Shown here piece by piece: positions 17,145 to 24,741 of a stretch of 38,149 bases of DNA (position 1 is its first letter; every line of letters begins with the position of its first letter). This stretch comes from an uncultured Bacteroidales bacterium (GTDB taxonomy: Bacteria > Bacteroidota > Bacteroidia > Bacteroidales > F082). The notes under the pieces were generated by a model. It had not been told where the DNA came from. It saw nothing but the letters and a program-made list of their open reading frames with translations, and made no database searches. The stretch covers positions 1 to 38,149 of the forward strand of contig CAJOEZ010000020.1 in assembly GCA_905233685.1 (NCBI GenBank), in the 5' to 3' direction. A program made the position numbers and the translations under genes.

Positions 17145-17453
17145 TCACTTCCCCATAAGTCCACTAACGATATTGGTCATCAGCGGGGTGCAGAAAACAA
17201 AGTAGAACAGGACAGCGACAAACACGCCTAATGCGATGCGGCGGATAGTCTTGGCGCGCCGTTCCTCGGCGGTTTCTTCAGCCTCCTTGGCGTGCCATTT
17301 GCGGCGCATCTCGGCGCGAAGCTGCTGCTCGTGGCTCAGATTGGCATCGTAGCCCAACTCGGCCTTTTTCTGTTCCCAAGCCTCTTTTTCTGGGTCGTAA
17401 TAGCGGGGTATATAGTTGAATTTCTTTGGGTTATGTTTGTAGAAGAATGCCAT
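17145..17453 (-). CDS. Small single-span membrane protein upstream of mutL
   Basis: 102 aa. A charged N-terminal half (YIPRYYDPEKEAWEQKKAEL ... EERRAKTIRR) and one C-terminal membrane span (about 72-92, IALGVFVAVLFYFVFCTPLM). Small proteins of this type commonly sit next to mutL in Bacteroidota; the function is unknown. The 3-bp spacing to mutL and good codon use support a real gene. Confidence 0.75.
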   Translation of the reverse strand: MAFFYKHNPKKFNYIPRYYDPEKEAWEQKKAELGYDANLSHEQQLRAEMRRKWHAKEAEETAEERRAKTIRRIALGVFVAVLFYFVFCTPLMTNIVSGLMGK

Positions 17454-17476
17454 TATACAAGGTATTTAAAGGTTTA

Positions 17477-17851
17477 TCACAAGCTTGGATAGTCATCGTC
17501 GTCGCTGGAGGAATAGAGTTCGTCGTCCTCGTTATATTCAGCGTCGCAGCCAAGGTCGTTCCACTTGTTCTGCCACAGGCGTTCGAGCCGGTCGGCGGTT
17601 TGGGTCAGTTCGGTGGTTTCAGTTTCAGAAACCGAACGTTCCACAGTGGCGTTTTCCAAGTCGGAGCGCAGGCCCAAGATGCTGAAACTCAGCAGTTGCA
17701 AGTCGTCACAATTATCGGTTTCGAGGATTTTGCTCTCAATGAGCGTGGTTTCCTTCTCCAAATTCACATAGACTTTAGAATGGCCGTTGCCGCAAGCGCA
17801 AAGCGTTGACAAAAAGGCGGTTACCAAAACAAAAACAATCGTTTTCTTCAT
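17477..17851 (-). CDS. Small predicted lipoprotein
   Basis: 124 aa. Signal MKKTIVFVLVTAFLSTLCAC with a lipobox-like LCAC, so Cys20 is the probable lipidation site. The mature part is acidic and helical, ending in a run of Asp/Ser (YSSSDDDDYPSL). No family recognised. A TATTTTTG -7 box lies at 17875-17882. It is 23 bp upstream of the small membrane-protein gene and may lead the mutL transcript. Confidence 0.75.
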   Translation of the reverse strand: MKKTIVFVLVTAFLSTLCACGNGHSKVYVNLEKETTLIESKILETDNCDDLQLLSFSILGLRSDLENATVERSVSETETTELTQTADRLERLWQNKWNDLGCDAEYNEDDELYSSSDDDDYPSL

Positions 17852-18157
17852 GTTTTTTTCGTTTATATTTGAGGCAAAAATAGGAAAATTTCCGCAAAGT
17901 GCCGCTATAAATAATAATAGGTGTTAAAAAATCCGCGATTTTTCGGCACCAACATTTTCTCTGCCAAAGACTTATCAAGTTATAAACAATTGCTGTTGAT
18001 TTCTTTTTCCGAAAAAACCAAAAATGTGCTTGAAATCGGTGAAAAGGTATTGGGGAAACCCCTATCTTTGCAGCGGTTTTAAAAGGTTAAAAAGGCATTT
18101 AAAAAGGATAAAAAATCAATTCAAACAATTTCTAATTACTAACTTAAATCATTATCT
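17852..18157. other. Divergent intergenic region between the lipoprotein and TonB-receptor genes
   Basis: 306 bp without a gene. It holds a minus-strand TATTTTTG box (17875-17882), a short perfect hairpin AAAAATC-CGC-GATTTTT (17927-17943), and a plus-strand TATCTTTG box (18063-18070). The -33 elements are not clear. The A-rich leader after 18080 is typical of Bacteroidota translation starts that lack a Shine-Dalgarno sequence. Confidence 0.6.
18063..18070 (+). promoter_or_regulatory. Putative -7 box (TATCTTTG) for the TonB-dependent receptor gene
   Basis: It matches TAnnTTTG and leaves a leader of about 80-90 bases that is A-rich (repeated AAAAGG motifs) before the ATG at 18158. No ideal -33 TTTG is seen. 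Confidence 0.55.
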
Positions 18158-21100
18158 ATGAAAAAGTTACTTACTTTGTTCGTGGCATTGATTGCCAGTG
18201 TGAGCCTTATGGCTCAAGTGACGTCGTCAAGCATCAGCGGTAAGGTCACCGACAACAACAAGGGTGTTCTTCCAGGTGCCACTGTCGTCGCAACGCACAT
18301 TCCTTCAGGCGCGCAGTACTATGCTGTGGCCGATGCGAATGGCAACTACCGTTTGCTCAACATCCGTCCCGGCGGTCCTTACAAGATTGAGTACCGCATG
18401 GTTGGTTTCCAATCGGTTATCCAAGAGGATGTTACCGCGACTTTGGGCGAAACCAGAATCCTCAACGTCCGCCTCAATGAAGAAGCCATCGGCTTGGGCG
18501 AAGTGGTCGTTTCGGCCGAGGCCATTTCGAATGGCATGGACAGCGACCGTGCTGGTGCCACCACTACCGTGAGCACCGAGCAGATTATCAACATGCCCAC
18601 TATCACGCGCAGCCTTAACGATGTGCTGGCCCTGACCCCTCAGGCTGCCACCCACGGAAACAATCTGTCCATCGGTGGTGGTAACTACCGCCAGTCTTAC
18701 GTCACCGTCGACGGTGCTGCTTTCAACAATGCCTTCGGCATCGGTGGCAACCTGCCTTCCAACGGCAGCCCTATCTCCCTTGACGCTCTTGAGGCCATGA
18801 CCATCAACATCACGCCTTACGACGTGCGCCAGAGCGGCTTCACGGGTGGTGCCATCAACGCCATCACCAAAAGCGGTACCAACGAGTGGCACGCCACCGT
18901 GTATGACCTCTTCCAGAACAACATGCTCAAGGGTCACAAGGTGTTCGATAGCGAGCTTACCAACACCTACTCACTCAACAACACCTTAGGTTTCAGTGTT
19001 GGCGGCCCCATCGTGAAAGACAAACTGTTCTTCTTCGTCAACGCAGAATACAGCATGGACGACCTTCCGGGTTCTTCCAACGTGGCCCGTACCGATGACA
19101 GCCAATCCTTCGGCAACGATGTCAATTACAACAGACCTTTGGCTTCCCAGATGGATGAAATCAAGTCGTTCCTCGGCAACAAGTTCGGCTACAACCCCGG
19201 CAGATATCAGGATTACTCCCTTTCTACACCTGACTATAAGATGCTGGCCCGTTTGGACTGGAACATCAACGAAAAGAACTCGTTGGCTTTGCGTTTCAGC
19301 TACACCCACAACTCCTACTCCAACAATCCTTCATCTTCGATGAGCCCGCTTGGTGGCACCAACAACGTGTACAACTACATTACGCCTACCAATGACACCA
19401 TTAATTACCACTTCAACAGATACAGCGCTGGTCGCCAGTCGGCCTACGCCCTTCCGTTTGAAAGTGCCCGTTATTTCCAGGAGCAAAACTTCATGAGTGT
19501 CGCCGGTGAGTTGAACACCCGCATTAGCAATAGGATGAACAACATGTTCCGCATCACATGGTCACATCAGAACGAACCTCGTTCCTTTGTTGGCGACAAC
19601 TTCCCAACCGTTGATATTTTGAGCGATCAGGAAGTCACAGGTAGCGACAACACCGCCATCTTCACGACCTTCGGTCCCGACCCGTTCACTTATGGCAACC
19701 TTCGTGACGTGCAGACCATCATCGGCACTGACGAAATCTCCTACGCCACGGGCATCCATAACATGACTGGCGGTCTCCAATTTGAATGGAACCGCACCAA
19801 GAACGGCTTCATGCAAGGCGGCGCTGGTTGGTACATCTACAACTCATGGCAAGACTTCGTTAACGATGTCAATGACCCGACCAATGCCTACGGTCCAGCC
19901 CTGTACATGATTACCCACCCGAACAACAGTACCCTGACGCAAGAGTTCCCGTCGTTCGACTACTCGCAGGCTTCACTTTACTTCCAAGACGAGATGAGCC
20001 TCAGCGAATACTTCAGACTGACTGCTGGCTTGCGTTTTGAAATGCCTTTCTTGAGCAACCCCAACAACAACTTCAACAAGGACTTCGCTGACGTGGCTGC
20101 CGCCAACCCAGAATCATCATTCGCTGGCCTCAGCACCGCCGACCTGCCGAAGAACAGCCTCAACATTTCGCCTCGTTTGGGCTTCAACTGGGACATGCTG
20201 AAGAACCGCAACCTCATCCTTCGCGGTGGTACCGGCATCTTCACCGGCCGTATCCCCTTCGTTTGGATTGTTTCTGCAATGGGTAACTCCAACGTGCTCC
20301 AATACCAATATATTGCCAACGCCAACACTGGCAACGACCCCGTTCATTTTCATACTACCGTCGCCGACCAGCTGCAAGAGCTCTACGGAGGTGCCTTCGT
20401 GCCCCAAGACCTTGCCGCTCCCACTGGCGCCACCATCATCGCCAAGAGCTTGAAGATGCCTTCGGCATGGAAGAGCTCATTAGGATTGGATGCCACACTG
20501 CCTGGCGATATCAAGGCCACGGTGGAAGGTATCTACAGCTACAACTTCAATGAAGTTTATGCTTCTATCCTTGGTTACAAGCAAGAAGGCTCCATTCGCC
20601 TCGACGGCGAACCCGAAGACCGTCTGCTCTACGTCTCCGAGAACATCAAAAACAAGGATGGCGGCAGAATGAACGGTTACTACCTGCACAACGAGAAGAA
20701 CCTTCACGGCTACTACTACTCGATCACTGCACAACTCCAGAAGAGCTTCTTCTTCGGCCTTGACTTGATGGCCGCCTACACCCACAGCGACGGCAAGGCC
20801 ATCAGTGACGCTGACAGCGACCAAATTTCGGGCTTCGGTAGCGTGCCGAACGTGAACGGCCCCAACGCTCCTGAACTGGGCTACGCCAGCTACATCGCTC
20901 CCGACAGAGTAATTGCCAGCGTCGGCTTCAACCTGAGAGAAAGCGAACACGTTGTCGACCACTTCCACTTGTTCTACGAAGGCTTCAACATCGGCTTCAA
21001 CAACTACTCTTACTCAAGAGTTTCGTACCTGATGAACAGCGTTAGCGGCATCAGCTCCGCCAACCAACTGATTTACATCCCGACCACCAACGACCTCGCC

Positions 21101-21487
21101 AACATGACCTTCGTTGATGACGACAACAAGGCCGCTTTCAACAACTTCATCGAAAGCGACAAGTACCTGAGCACCCACCGTGGCCAGTATGAGGAAAGAA
21201 ACGCCATCGTCGCTCCTTGGCTCAACAGAATCAACATCCACGTCAGCCGTGAGATGGAGTTCAAGGTCTTGGGCAAGACGAATGTTATCGAACTTGCCGC
21301 CGATATCAAGAACGTGGCCAATCTGCTCAACAGCCATTGGGGCGCTTACAAGAGCTTGGACAGCAACGTCATCCTGAACTACAACAAGGACACCCACGTT
21401 TATACTTTCACCAAGCCTAACTGGGAGCCCTATGCCAACACCGCCTCCTCCTGGTCGGCAGTGCTCAGCTTGCGCTACAAGTTCTAA
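18158..21487 (+). CDS. Oar-like TonB-dependent outer-membrane receptor
   Basis: 1109 aa. Signal peptide 1-19 (MKKLLTLFVALIASVSLMAQ). A carboxypeptidase-regulatory-like beta-sandwich spans about 24-112 (SSISGKVTDNNKGVLPGATV ... ANGNYRLLNIRPGGPYKIEY). A plug domain (about 115-240, VSTEQIINMPTITRSLNDVL ... GFTGGAINAITKSGTNEWH) is followed by a large beta-barrel ending in the terminal aromatic signature WSAVLSLRYKF. The GVLPGATV and SGTNEWHATVYD motifs match Oar/TonB receptors of the carboxypeptidase-like type more than SusC. No SusD-like partner is adjacent, so it is an orphan receptor with unknown substrate, possibly peptides or proteins. A strong terminator at 21541-21570 follows. Confidence 0.92.
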   Translation: MKKLLTLFVALIASVSLMAQVTSSSISGKVTDNNKGVLPGATVVATHIPSGAQYYAVADANGNYRLLNIRPGGPYKIEYRMVGFQSVIQEDVTATLGETRILNVRLNEEAIGLGEVVVSAEAISNGMDSDRAGATTTVSTEQIINMPTITRSLNDVLALTPQAATHGNNLSIGGGNYRQSYVTVDGAAFNNAFGIGGNLPSNGSPISLDALEAMTINITPYDVRQSGFTGGAINAITKSGTNEWHATVYDLFQNNMLKGHKVFDSELTNTYSLNNTLGFSVGGPIVKDKLFFFVNAEYSMDDLPGSSNVARTDDSQSFGNDVNYNRPLASQMDEIKSFLGNKFGYNPGRYQDYSLSTPDYKMLARLDWNINEKNSLALRFSYTHNSYSNNPSSSMSPLGGTNNVYNYITPTNDTINYHFNRYSAGRQSAYALPFESARYFQEQNFMSVAGELNTRISNRMNNMFRITWSHQNEPRSFVGDNFPTVDILSDQEVTGSDNTAIFTTFGPDPFTYGNLRDVQTIIGTDEISYATGIHNMTGGLQFEWNRTKNGFMQGGAGWYIYNSWQDFVNDVNDPTNAYGPALYMITHPNNSTLTQEFPSFDYSQASLYFQDEMSLSEYFRLTAGLRFEMPFLSNPNNNFNKDFADVAAANPESSFAGLSTADLPKNSLNISPRLGFNWDMLKNRNLILRGGTGIFTGRIPFVWIVSAMGNSNVLQYQYIANANTGNDPVHFHTTVADQLQELYGGAFVPQDLAAPTGATIIAKSLKMPSAWKSSLGLDATLPGDIKATVEGIYSYNFNEVYASILGYKQEGSIRLDGEPEDRLLYVSENIKNKDGGRMNGYYLHNEKNLHGYYYSITAQLQKSFFFGLDLMAAYTHSDGKAISDADSDQISGFGSVPNVNGPNAPELGYASYIAPDRVIASVGFNLRESEHVVDHFHLFYEGFNIGFNNYSYSRVSYLMNSVSGISSANQLIYIPTTNDLANMTFVDDDNKAAFNNFIESDKYLSTHRGQYEERNAIVAPWLNRINIHVSREMEFKVLGKTNVIELAADIKNVANLLNSHWGAYKSLDSNVILNYNKDTHVYTFTKPNWEPYANTASSWSAVLSLRYKF

Positions 21488-21503
21488 TTGGAACGGATGT
21501 TTT

Positions 21504-21527
21504 GAGATGCAATTAATCGCGTCTCTA
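21504..21527. repeat. GAGACGCGATTAAT-type interspersed inverted repeat
   Basis: Reads GAGATGC-AATTAATC-GCGTCTC, an imperfect palindrome. A partial relative, GTAGAGACGCGA, occurs at 26653-26664. The type is familiar from Bacteroidota intergenic DNA. It lies between the TonB-receptor stop and its terminator. Confidence 0.6.
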
Positions 21528-21540
21528 CAAAAGTGACATC

Positions 21541-21570
21541 AAAAAAGCACCTCTTCGGAGGTGCTTTTTT
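21541..21570 (+). terminator. Intrinsic terminator, TonB-receptor gene
   Basis: Perfect stem GCACCTC/GAGGTGC with a TTCG tetraloop, flanked by six A before and six T after. It can work in both directions and also closes the minus-strand cupin gene. Confidence 0.93.
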
Positions 21571-21622
21571 GTTTTTGGTATTACTATGACGGTAACTCGT
21601 GGATTCCCAGCGTCAACGACTT

Positions 21623-22081
21623 TTATTCCTTACACAGCCGCGTAATCACCGCTTCATGCTGGGGATAAAGCCTCAACAGCTCGTCTTTCTTAGCCAGCTC
21701 AAAGTTCTCGAAACTGAAGGCCGGACCCACGGCGCATCCGACCAGACAAAAGCCTTGTTTTGAGGGTATCTCGGCGGCAAACCACCGCTCCGGCTCGATG
21801 ACGACTTGCATCTCACCGTCGCCCGAAAGACGGTGAACGGTCAGCGTGCCGTTGGGCTCGATGACGTAAAGGTTAAGCGGTTCACCGGCATGGTAATACC
21901 ATACCTCGACCATCTCATGCAGCCGATGGAAGGCCGACATGTCGTTGGCGGTCAGCATATAATAGATGGTGGAAAGGGGCTTTTTGCCCGTTTCGTCATT
22001 GCCGAAGAGCTGGCGATAATAGCCCCCTTCGGGATGCGGCGCAAGACCGAGCTTTTCGATGTATTGTTTGGCGTTCATCAT
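21623..22081 (-). CDS. Cupin domain protein (DUF985 / Cupin_5 family)
   Basis: About 152 aa. It begins at ATG 22079-22081; a GTG one codon upstream or the next ATG at 22078 are also possible starts. Family features: LGLAPHPEGGYYRQLF at the N-terminus, STIYYMLTANDMSAFHRLHE in the first cupin motif with His residues, and VWYYHAGEPLNLYVI. C-terminal GFCLVGCAVGPAFSFENFEL completes the single-domain beta-barrel. Biochemical role is unknown for most members; some are proposed sugar epimerase-like or metal-binding proteins. It is 4 bp behind the symporter gene and probably co-transcribed. Confidence 0.9.
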   Translation of the reverse strand: MMNAKQYIEKLGLAPHPEGGYYRQLFGNDETGKKPLSTIYYMLTANDMSAFHRLHEMVEVWYYHAGEPLNLYVIEPNGTLTVHRLSGDGEMQVVIEPERWFAAEIPSKQGFCLVGCAVGPAFSFENFELAKKDELLRLYPQHEAVITRLCKE

Positions 22082-22085
22082 CACA

Positions 22086-23495
22086 TCACTCCTTTTTCCG
22101 TTTGAAAATCTTTGTCCGCAGCATGAAAACCGTCAGGGCAACCCAAAAGACGACCAAAACACCCAAGGTAATCCAAGTGGCCTTGAGGCTTTGCGGGGCA
22201 TAACCGACTAACAAAAGTACCGGGAAGCCCAGCACGATGGCCGAAAGGGTTTGCAGCACTAGGTTGTTAGCGGCGGGAGTCTCAAACTTTGGGTCGATTT
22301 CGCGGAGTAGGATCATGCCGTTGCTCGCCGTGCCCGTCAGCATCCCGAACATCGAGAAGAAGCCTTCGTATTTGTAATTGGGATACAAGTGTTTGGAAAT
22401 CAGCAGGACATAGGCAAACGTGACGATGGTTCCCAAAGCGACAATGACGAGGAACGGCAACACATACTTGCCGACCGCCTCGAAGTTGATGGCAGCGGTG
22501 CCCGCCACAATCATGATATCGAAGCAGAAGCCGCTGATGCGGTTGAGCATATAGTTGTTGATGTACTCGCGGCTCATCAGTTTGGCCTTCTTGAAACGGC
22601 CCAGCAACCACTTGAACAGGATGCCGAACAGCGTGCCAATCAGGAAGTTGAAGCCCCAAAGCATAGGTTTCAGGGTGTTGGTGCCAAAGTTGCCCAACTC
22701 CATGCCTTGAATCCAGTTGGTGAACAGATAAACGAGGAAATAGACGAACAGCACCATGCTGATTTGCACCGAAAGCTTGTCGATGGACTCGGCGTCGGGG
22801 ATTTCGCCCTTGCCTTCGTAATCCTCCAACTTATTCACTTGTGCCGCAGCGATTTTCTTTCTCGAAAGGATGCCTTTGCGACGCAAAATGTTCATGTAAA
22901 TCACGCCCACCACGCTGCCCACGATGAAGCCCGTGGCCGCAATGGAGAGGCCGAAGTCGGCACCCGGAAAGTCGATGCCCTGCTCCGTGGCCCAGCCCGT
23001 GAAAATCTTACCGAAGTTCAAGGCCTGCCCCGGACCTTGGCCGTAGCCCATCGGCAACAGCAAGCCGGCAGCATAGAACAAACGCTTGCCGAAATAGAAG
23101 AACAAAATGGAAACGATGAGGCCCACAATGCCTTGGATGACGTAAGTCGAGGCCGTCAAGGCACCTGTCTCAATCACTTTCATCGGCGTGGACTTCGATT
23201 CTATCTTGTTGTTTTTCAATGCCAAGGCAACAAATCCCAAGCCCAAGGCATGATAAGTCACCACCTCCATCATCGGTTTGTTGATGATTTCGCGACAGTT
23301 GGGGAACGCCTTGAAAATGAGTAGCAGCAAGCCGCCCAAAAGTGCTGAAGGCAGCAAGCTCTTGTTCAAGAATGGGATTTTGGTTCTCAGTACGTTGCCC
23401 AAAAGAAGGGCAGTCGCCAAAATGCAGAATTGCACCAACCATTGCCAAGCCTCAGGCCGGTCGAAGGTCATCATGGAAGCATCTAGTAATGTCAT
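22086..23495 (-). CDS. Glutamate:sodium symporter (ESS/GltS family)
   Basis: 469 aa, about 11-12 membrane spans. Family segments: FCILATALLLGNVLRTKIPF near the N-terminus, LLPMGYGQGPGQALNFGKIF (Gly-rich re-entrant loop), and FGMLTGTASNGMILLREIDP (second re-entrant loop). Sodium-coupled glutamate uptake is the family activity, but Bacteroidota members are divergent, so substrate is not certain. A convincing promoter lies upstream (23520-23551). Confidence 0.85.
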   Translation of the reverse strand: MTLLDASMMTFDRPEAWQWLVQFCILATALLLGNVLRTKIPFLNKSLLPSALLGGLLLLIFKAFPNCREIINKPMMEVVTYHALGLGFVALALKNNKIESKSTPMKVIETGALTASTYVIQGIVGLIVSILFFYFGKRLFYAAGLLLPMGYGQGPGQALNFGKIFTGWATEQGIDFPGADFGLSIAATGFIVGSVVGVIYMNILRRKGILSRKKIAAAQVNKLEDYEGKGEIPDAESIDKLSVQISMVLFVYFLVYLFTNWIQGMELGNFGTNTLKPMLWGFNFLIGTLFGILFKWLLGRFKKAKLMSREYINNYMLNRISGFCFDIMIVAGTAAINFEAVGKYVLPFLVIVALGTIVTFAYVLLISKHLYPNYKYEGFFSMFGMLTGTASNGMILLREIDPKFETPAANNLVLQTLSAIVLGFPVLLLVGYAPQSLKATWITLGVLVVFWVALTVFMLRTKIFKRKKE

Positions 23496-23519
23496 AATTC
23501 AATGGTTTAAATTAGTCCG

Positions 23520-23551
23520 CAAACGTACTAATTTTTTCCATACGAAACAAA
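23520..23551 (-). promoter_or_regulatory. Bacteroidota promoter of the glutamate symporter gene
   Basis: On the minus strand a TTTG (-33) at 23548-23551 is followed by a 20-base spacer and TACGTTTG (-7) at 23520-23527. This is the best-spaced promoter in the window. It overlaps the upstream zone of the divergent chromate-transporter promoter. Confidence 0.7.
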
Positions 23552-23555
23552 TTCT

Positions 23556-23563
23556 TATTTTTG
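23556..23563 (+). promoter_or_regulatory. Putative -7 box (TATTTTTG) for chromate transporter genes
   Basis: Only four bases (CAGC) separate this box from the ATG at 23568, so transcription would begin at or near the start codon, giving a leaderless or nearly leaderless mRNA if the box is used. Confidence 0.5.
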
Positions 23564-23567
23564 CAGC

Positions 23568-24131
23568 ATGAAAAAAGTGTTCGAACTGTTCCTCAGCTTC
23601 TTCAAAATCGGGGCTTTCACCCTCGGCGGCGGCTATGCCATGCTGACCTTGGTGGAGAAGGCCGTCGTCGACCGGAAGAAATGGATTCCCAACGACGAGT
23701 TTTGGGACATGATTGCTGTGGTTCAGTCACTTCCGGGCGTTTTTGCCGTCAATACGGCCCTCTATGTCGGGCATCGTGTGGCTGGCACAAAAGGTGCATT
23801 TGCGGCCATGCTGGGCGCCATCATCCCGTCCATCACCATCATGCTGCTGTTGGCCACGGTCTTCCGCGAGTTCCGCGACTATCCCGTGGTGGAAAGTGTG
23901 TTCAAGGGCATCCGTCCCTGCGTGGTGGCCCTCATCCTCGCCCCTTCCCTGCGCATGATCAAGTCGGCCAAGGTGAATTGGAAAACCGCCATCATCCCCA
24001 TCGCCACGGTGTTTTTGATTTGGTGGTGCAAAATTTCTCCCGCTTATGTCATCCTTGCCGCCATCGCGGGCAGCGTGATTTATGCGTTTTATATTAATAG
24101 GAGTGCCAAAAAGAAGGAGGCCAAACCATGA
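23568..24131 (+). CDS. Chromate transporter, N-terminal-type half
   Basis: 187 aa, one chromate-transport domain with about five or six membrane spans. FFKIGAFTLGGGYAMLTLVE (residues 10-29) carries the family GGG-YAM motif; AVVQSLPGVFAVNTALYVGH is the second conserved segment. It overlaps the next gene by 4 bp (ATGA). The pair forms a short-chain, two-subunit version of ChrA, which exports chromate in characterised cases; the true substrate in gut-type bacteria is unknown. Confidence 0.92.
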   Translation: MKKVFELFLSFFKIGAFTLGGGYAMLTLVEKAVVDRKKWIPNDEFWDMIAVVQSLPGVFAVNTALYVGHRVAGTKGAFAAMLGAIIPSITIMLLLATVFREFRDYPVVESVFKGIRPCVVALILAPSLRMIKSAKVNWKTAIIPIATVFLIWWCKISPAYVILAAIAGSVIYAFYINRSAKKKEAKP

Positions 24132-24667
24132 TATACCTGCAACTGCTTTGGGTTTTCATCAAAATCGGTGTTTTGGGCTTCGGCGGTGGCTACGCCATGC
24201 TCTCGCTCATCGAGCATGAAGTGGTGAACCATTACGCATGGATGACGACCACTGAGTTTGCCGACATGGTGGCCATCTCGCAAATGACTCCAGGCCCGAT
24301 TTCCATCAACTTGGCGACTTACGTGGGCTACACCACGGCGGGCATCGGCGGCTCGCTGTTGGCCTCATTTGCGCTTTGCCTGCCGTCCGTCATCATGGTG
24401 TATCTCATCTTAAGGCTTTTCATGGATAAGAAGAACAGCGCCTTGTTGGACAACACTTTAAAAGGCCTGAAACCCGCCATCGCCGGACTCATCTTCGCCG
24501 CCGGCCTCTCCATGATGAACCTACAAAACTTCCCCGATTTCGGTCGCGGACAATATAATATCAGCGTCATTATTTGCGTTTTGGCCTTCGTGGCCTCCTA
24601 TTTCTTCAAAGCCAACCCGATTTTGCTCATTGTGCTGTCAGGTGTGGTGGGGTTTTTCGTGTATTAG
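24128..24667 (+). CDS. Chromate transporter, second half
   Basis: 179 aa, about six membrane spans. FIKIGVLGFGGGYAMLSLIE (residues 10-29) parallels the first gene, and AISQMTPGPISINLATYVGY is the proline-containing motif that differs from the partner (SLPGVFAVN). Start ATG overlaps the stop of the first gene. The two subunits are probably inserted in opposite orientations, as in other paired short ChrA proteins. Confidence 0.92.
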   Translation: MIYLQLLWVFIKIGVLGFGGGYAMLSLIEHEVVNHYAWMTTTEFADMVAISQMTPGPISINLATYVGYTTAGIGGSLLASFALCLPSVIMVYLILRLFMDKKNSALLDNTLKGLKPAIAGLIFAAGLSMMNLQNFPDFGRGQYNISVIICVLAFVASYFFKANPILLIVLSGVVGFFVY

Positions 24668-24670
24668 CTA

Positions 24671-24695
24671 AGGTCCCTGAGCTTGTCGAAGGGCC
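24671..24695. repeat. Interspersed palindromic repeat, single-arm copy
   Basis: AGGTCCCTGAGCTTGTCGAA followed by GGGCC. It is the reverse complement of one arm of the element at 10811-10861. It sits 4 bp after the chromate-transporter stop and before an AT-rich stretch leading to the PNGase gene. Confidence 0.75.
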
Positions 24696-24741
24696 GATTT
24701 ATTCAAAATTCAAAATTTAAAGATTTAAAATTCAACAAAAT

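Noticed and set aside
16155..17231. A 358-codon plus-strand open frame opposite mutL
   Set aside because: MutL motifs on the minus strand are unambiguous; the plus-strand frame is a by-product of its codon composition.
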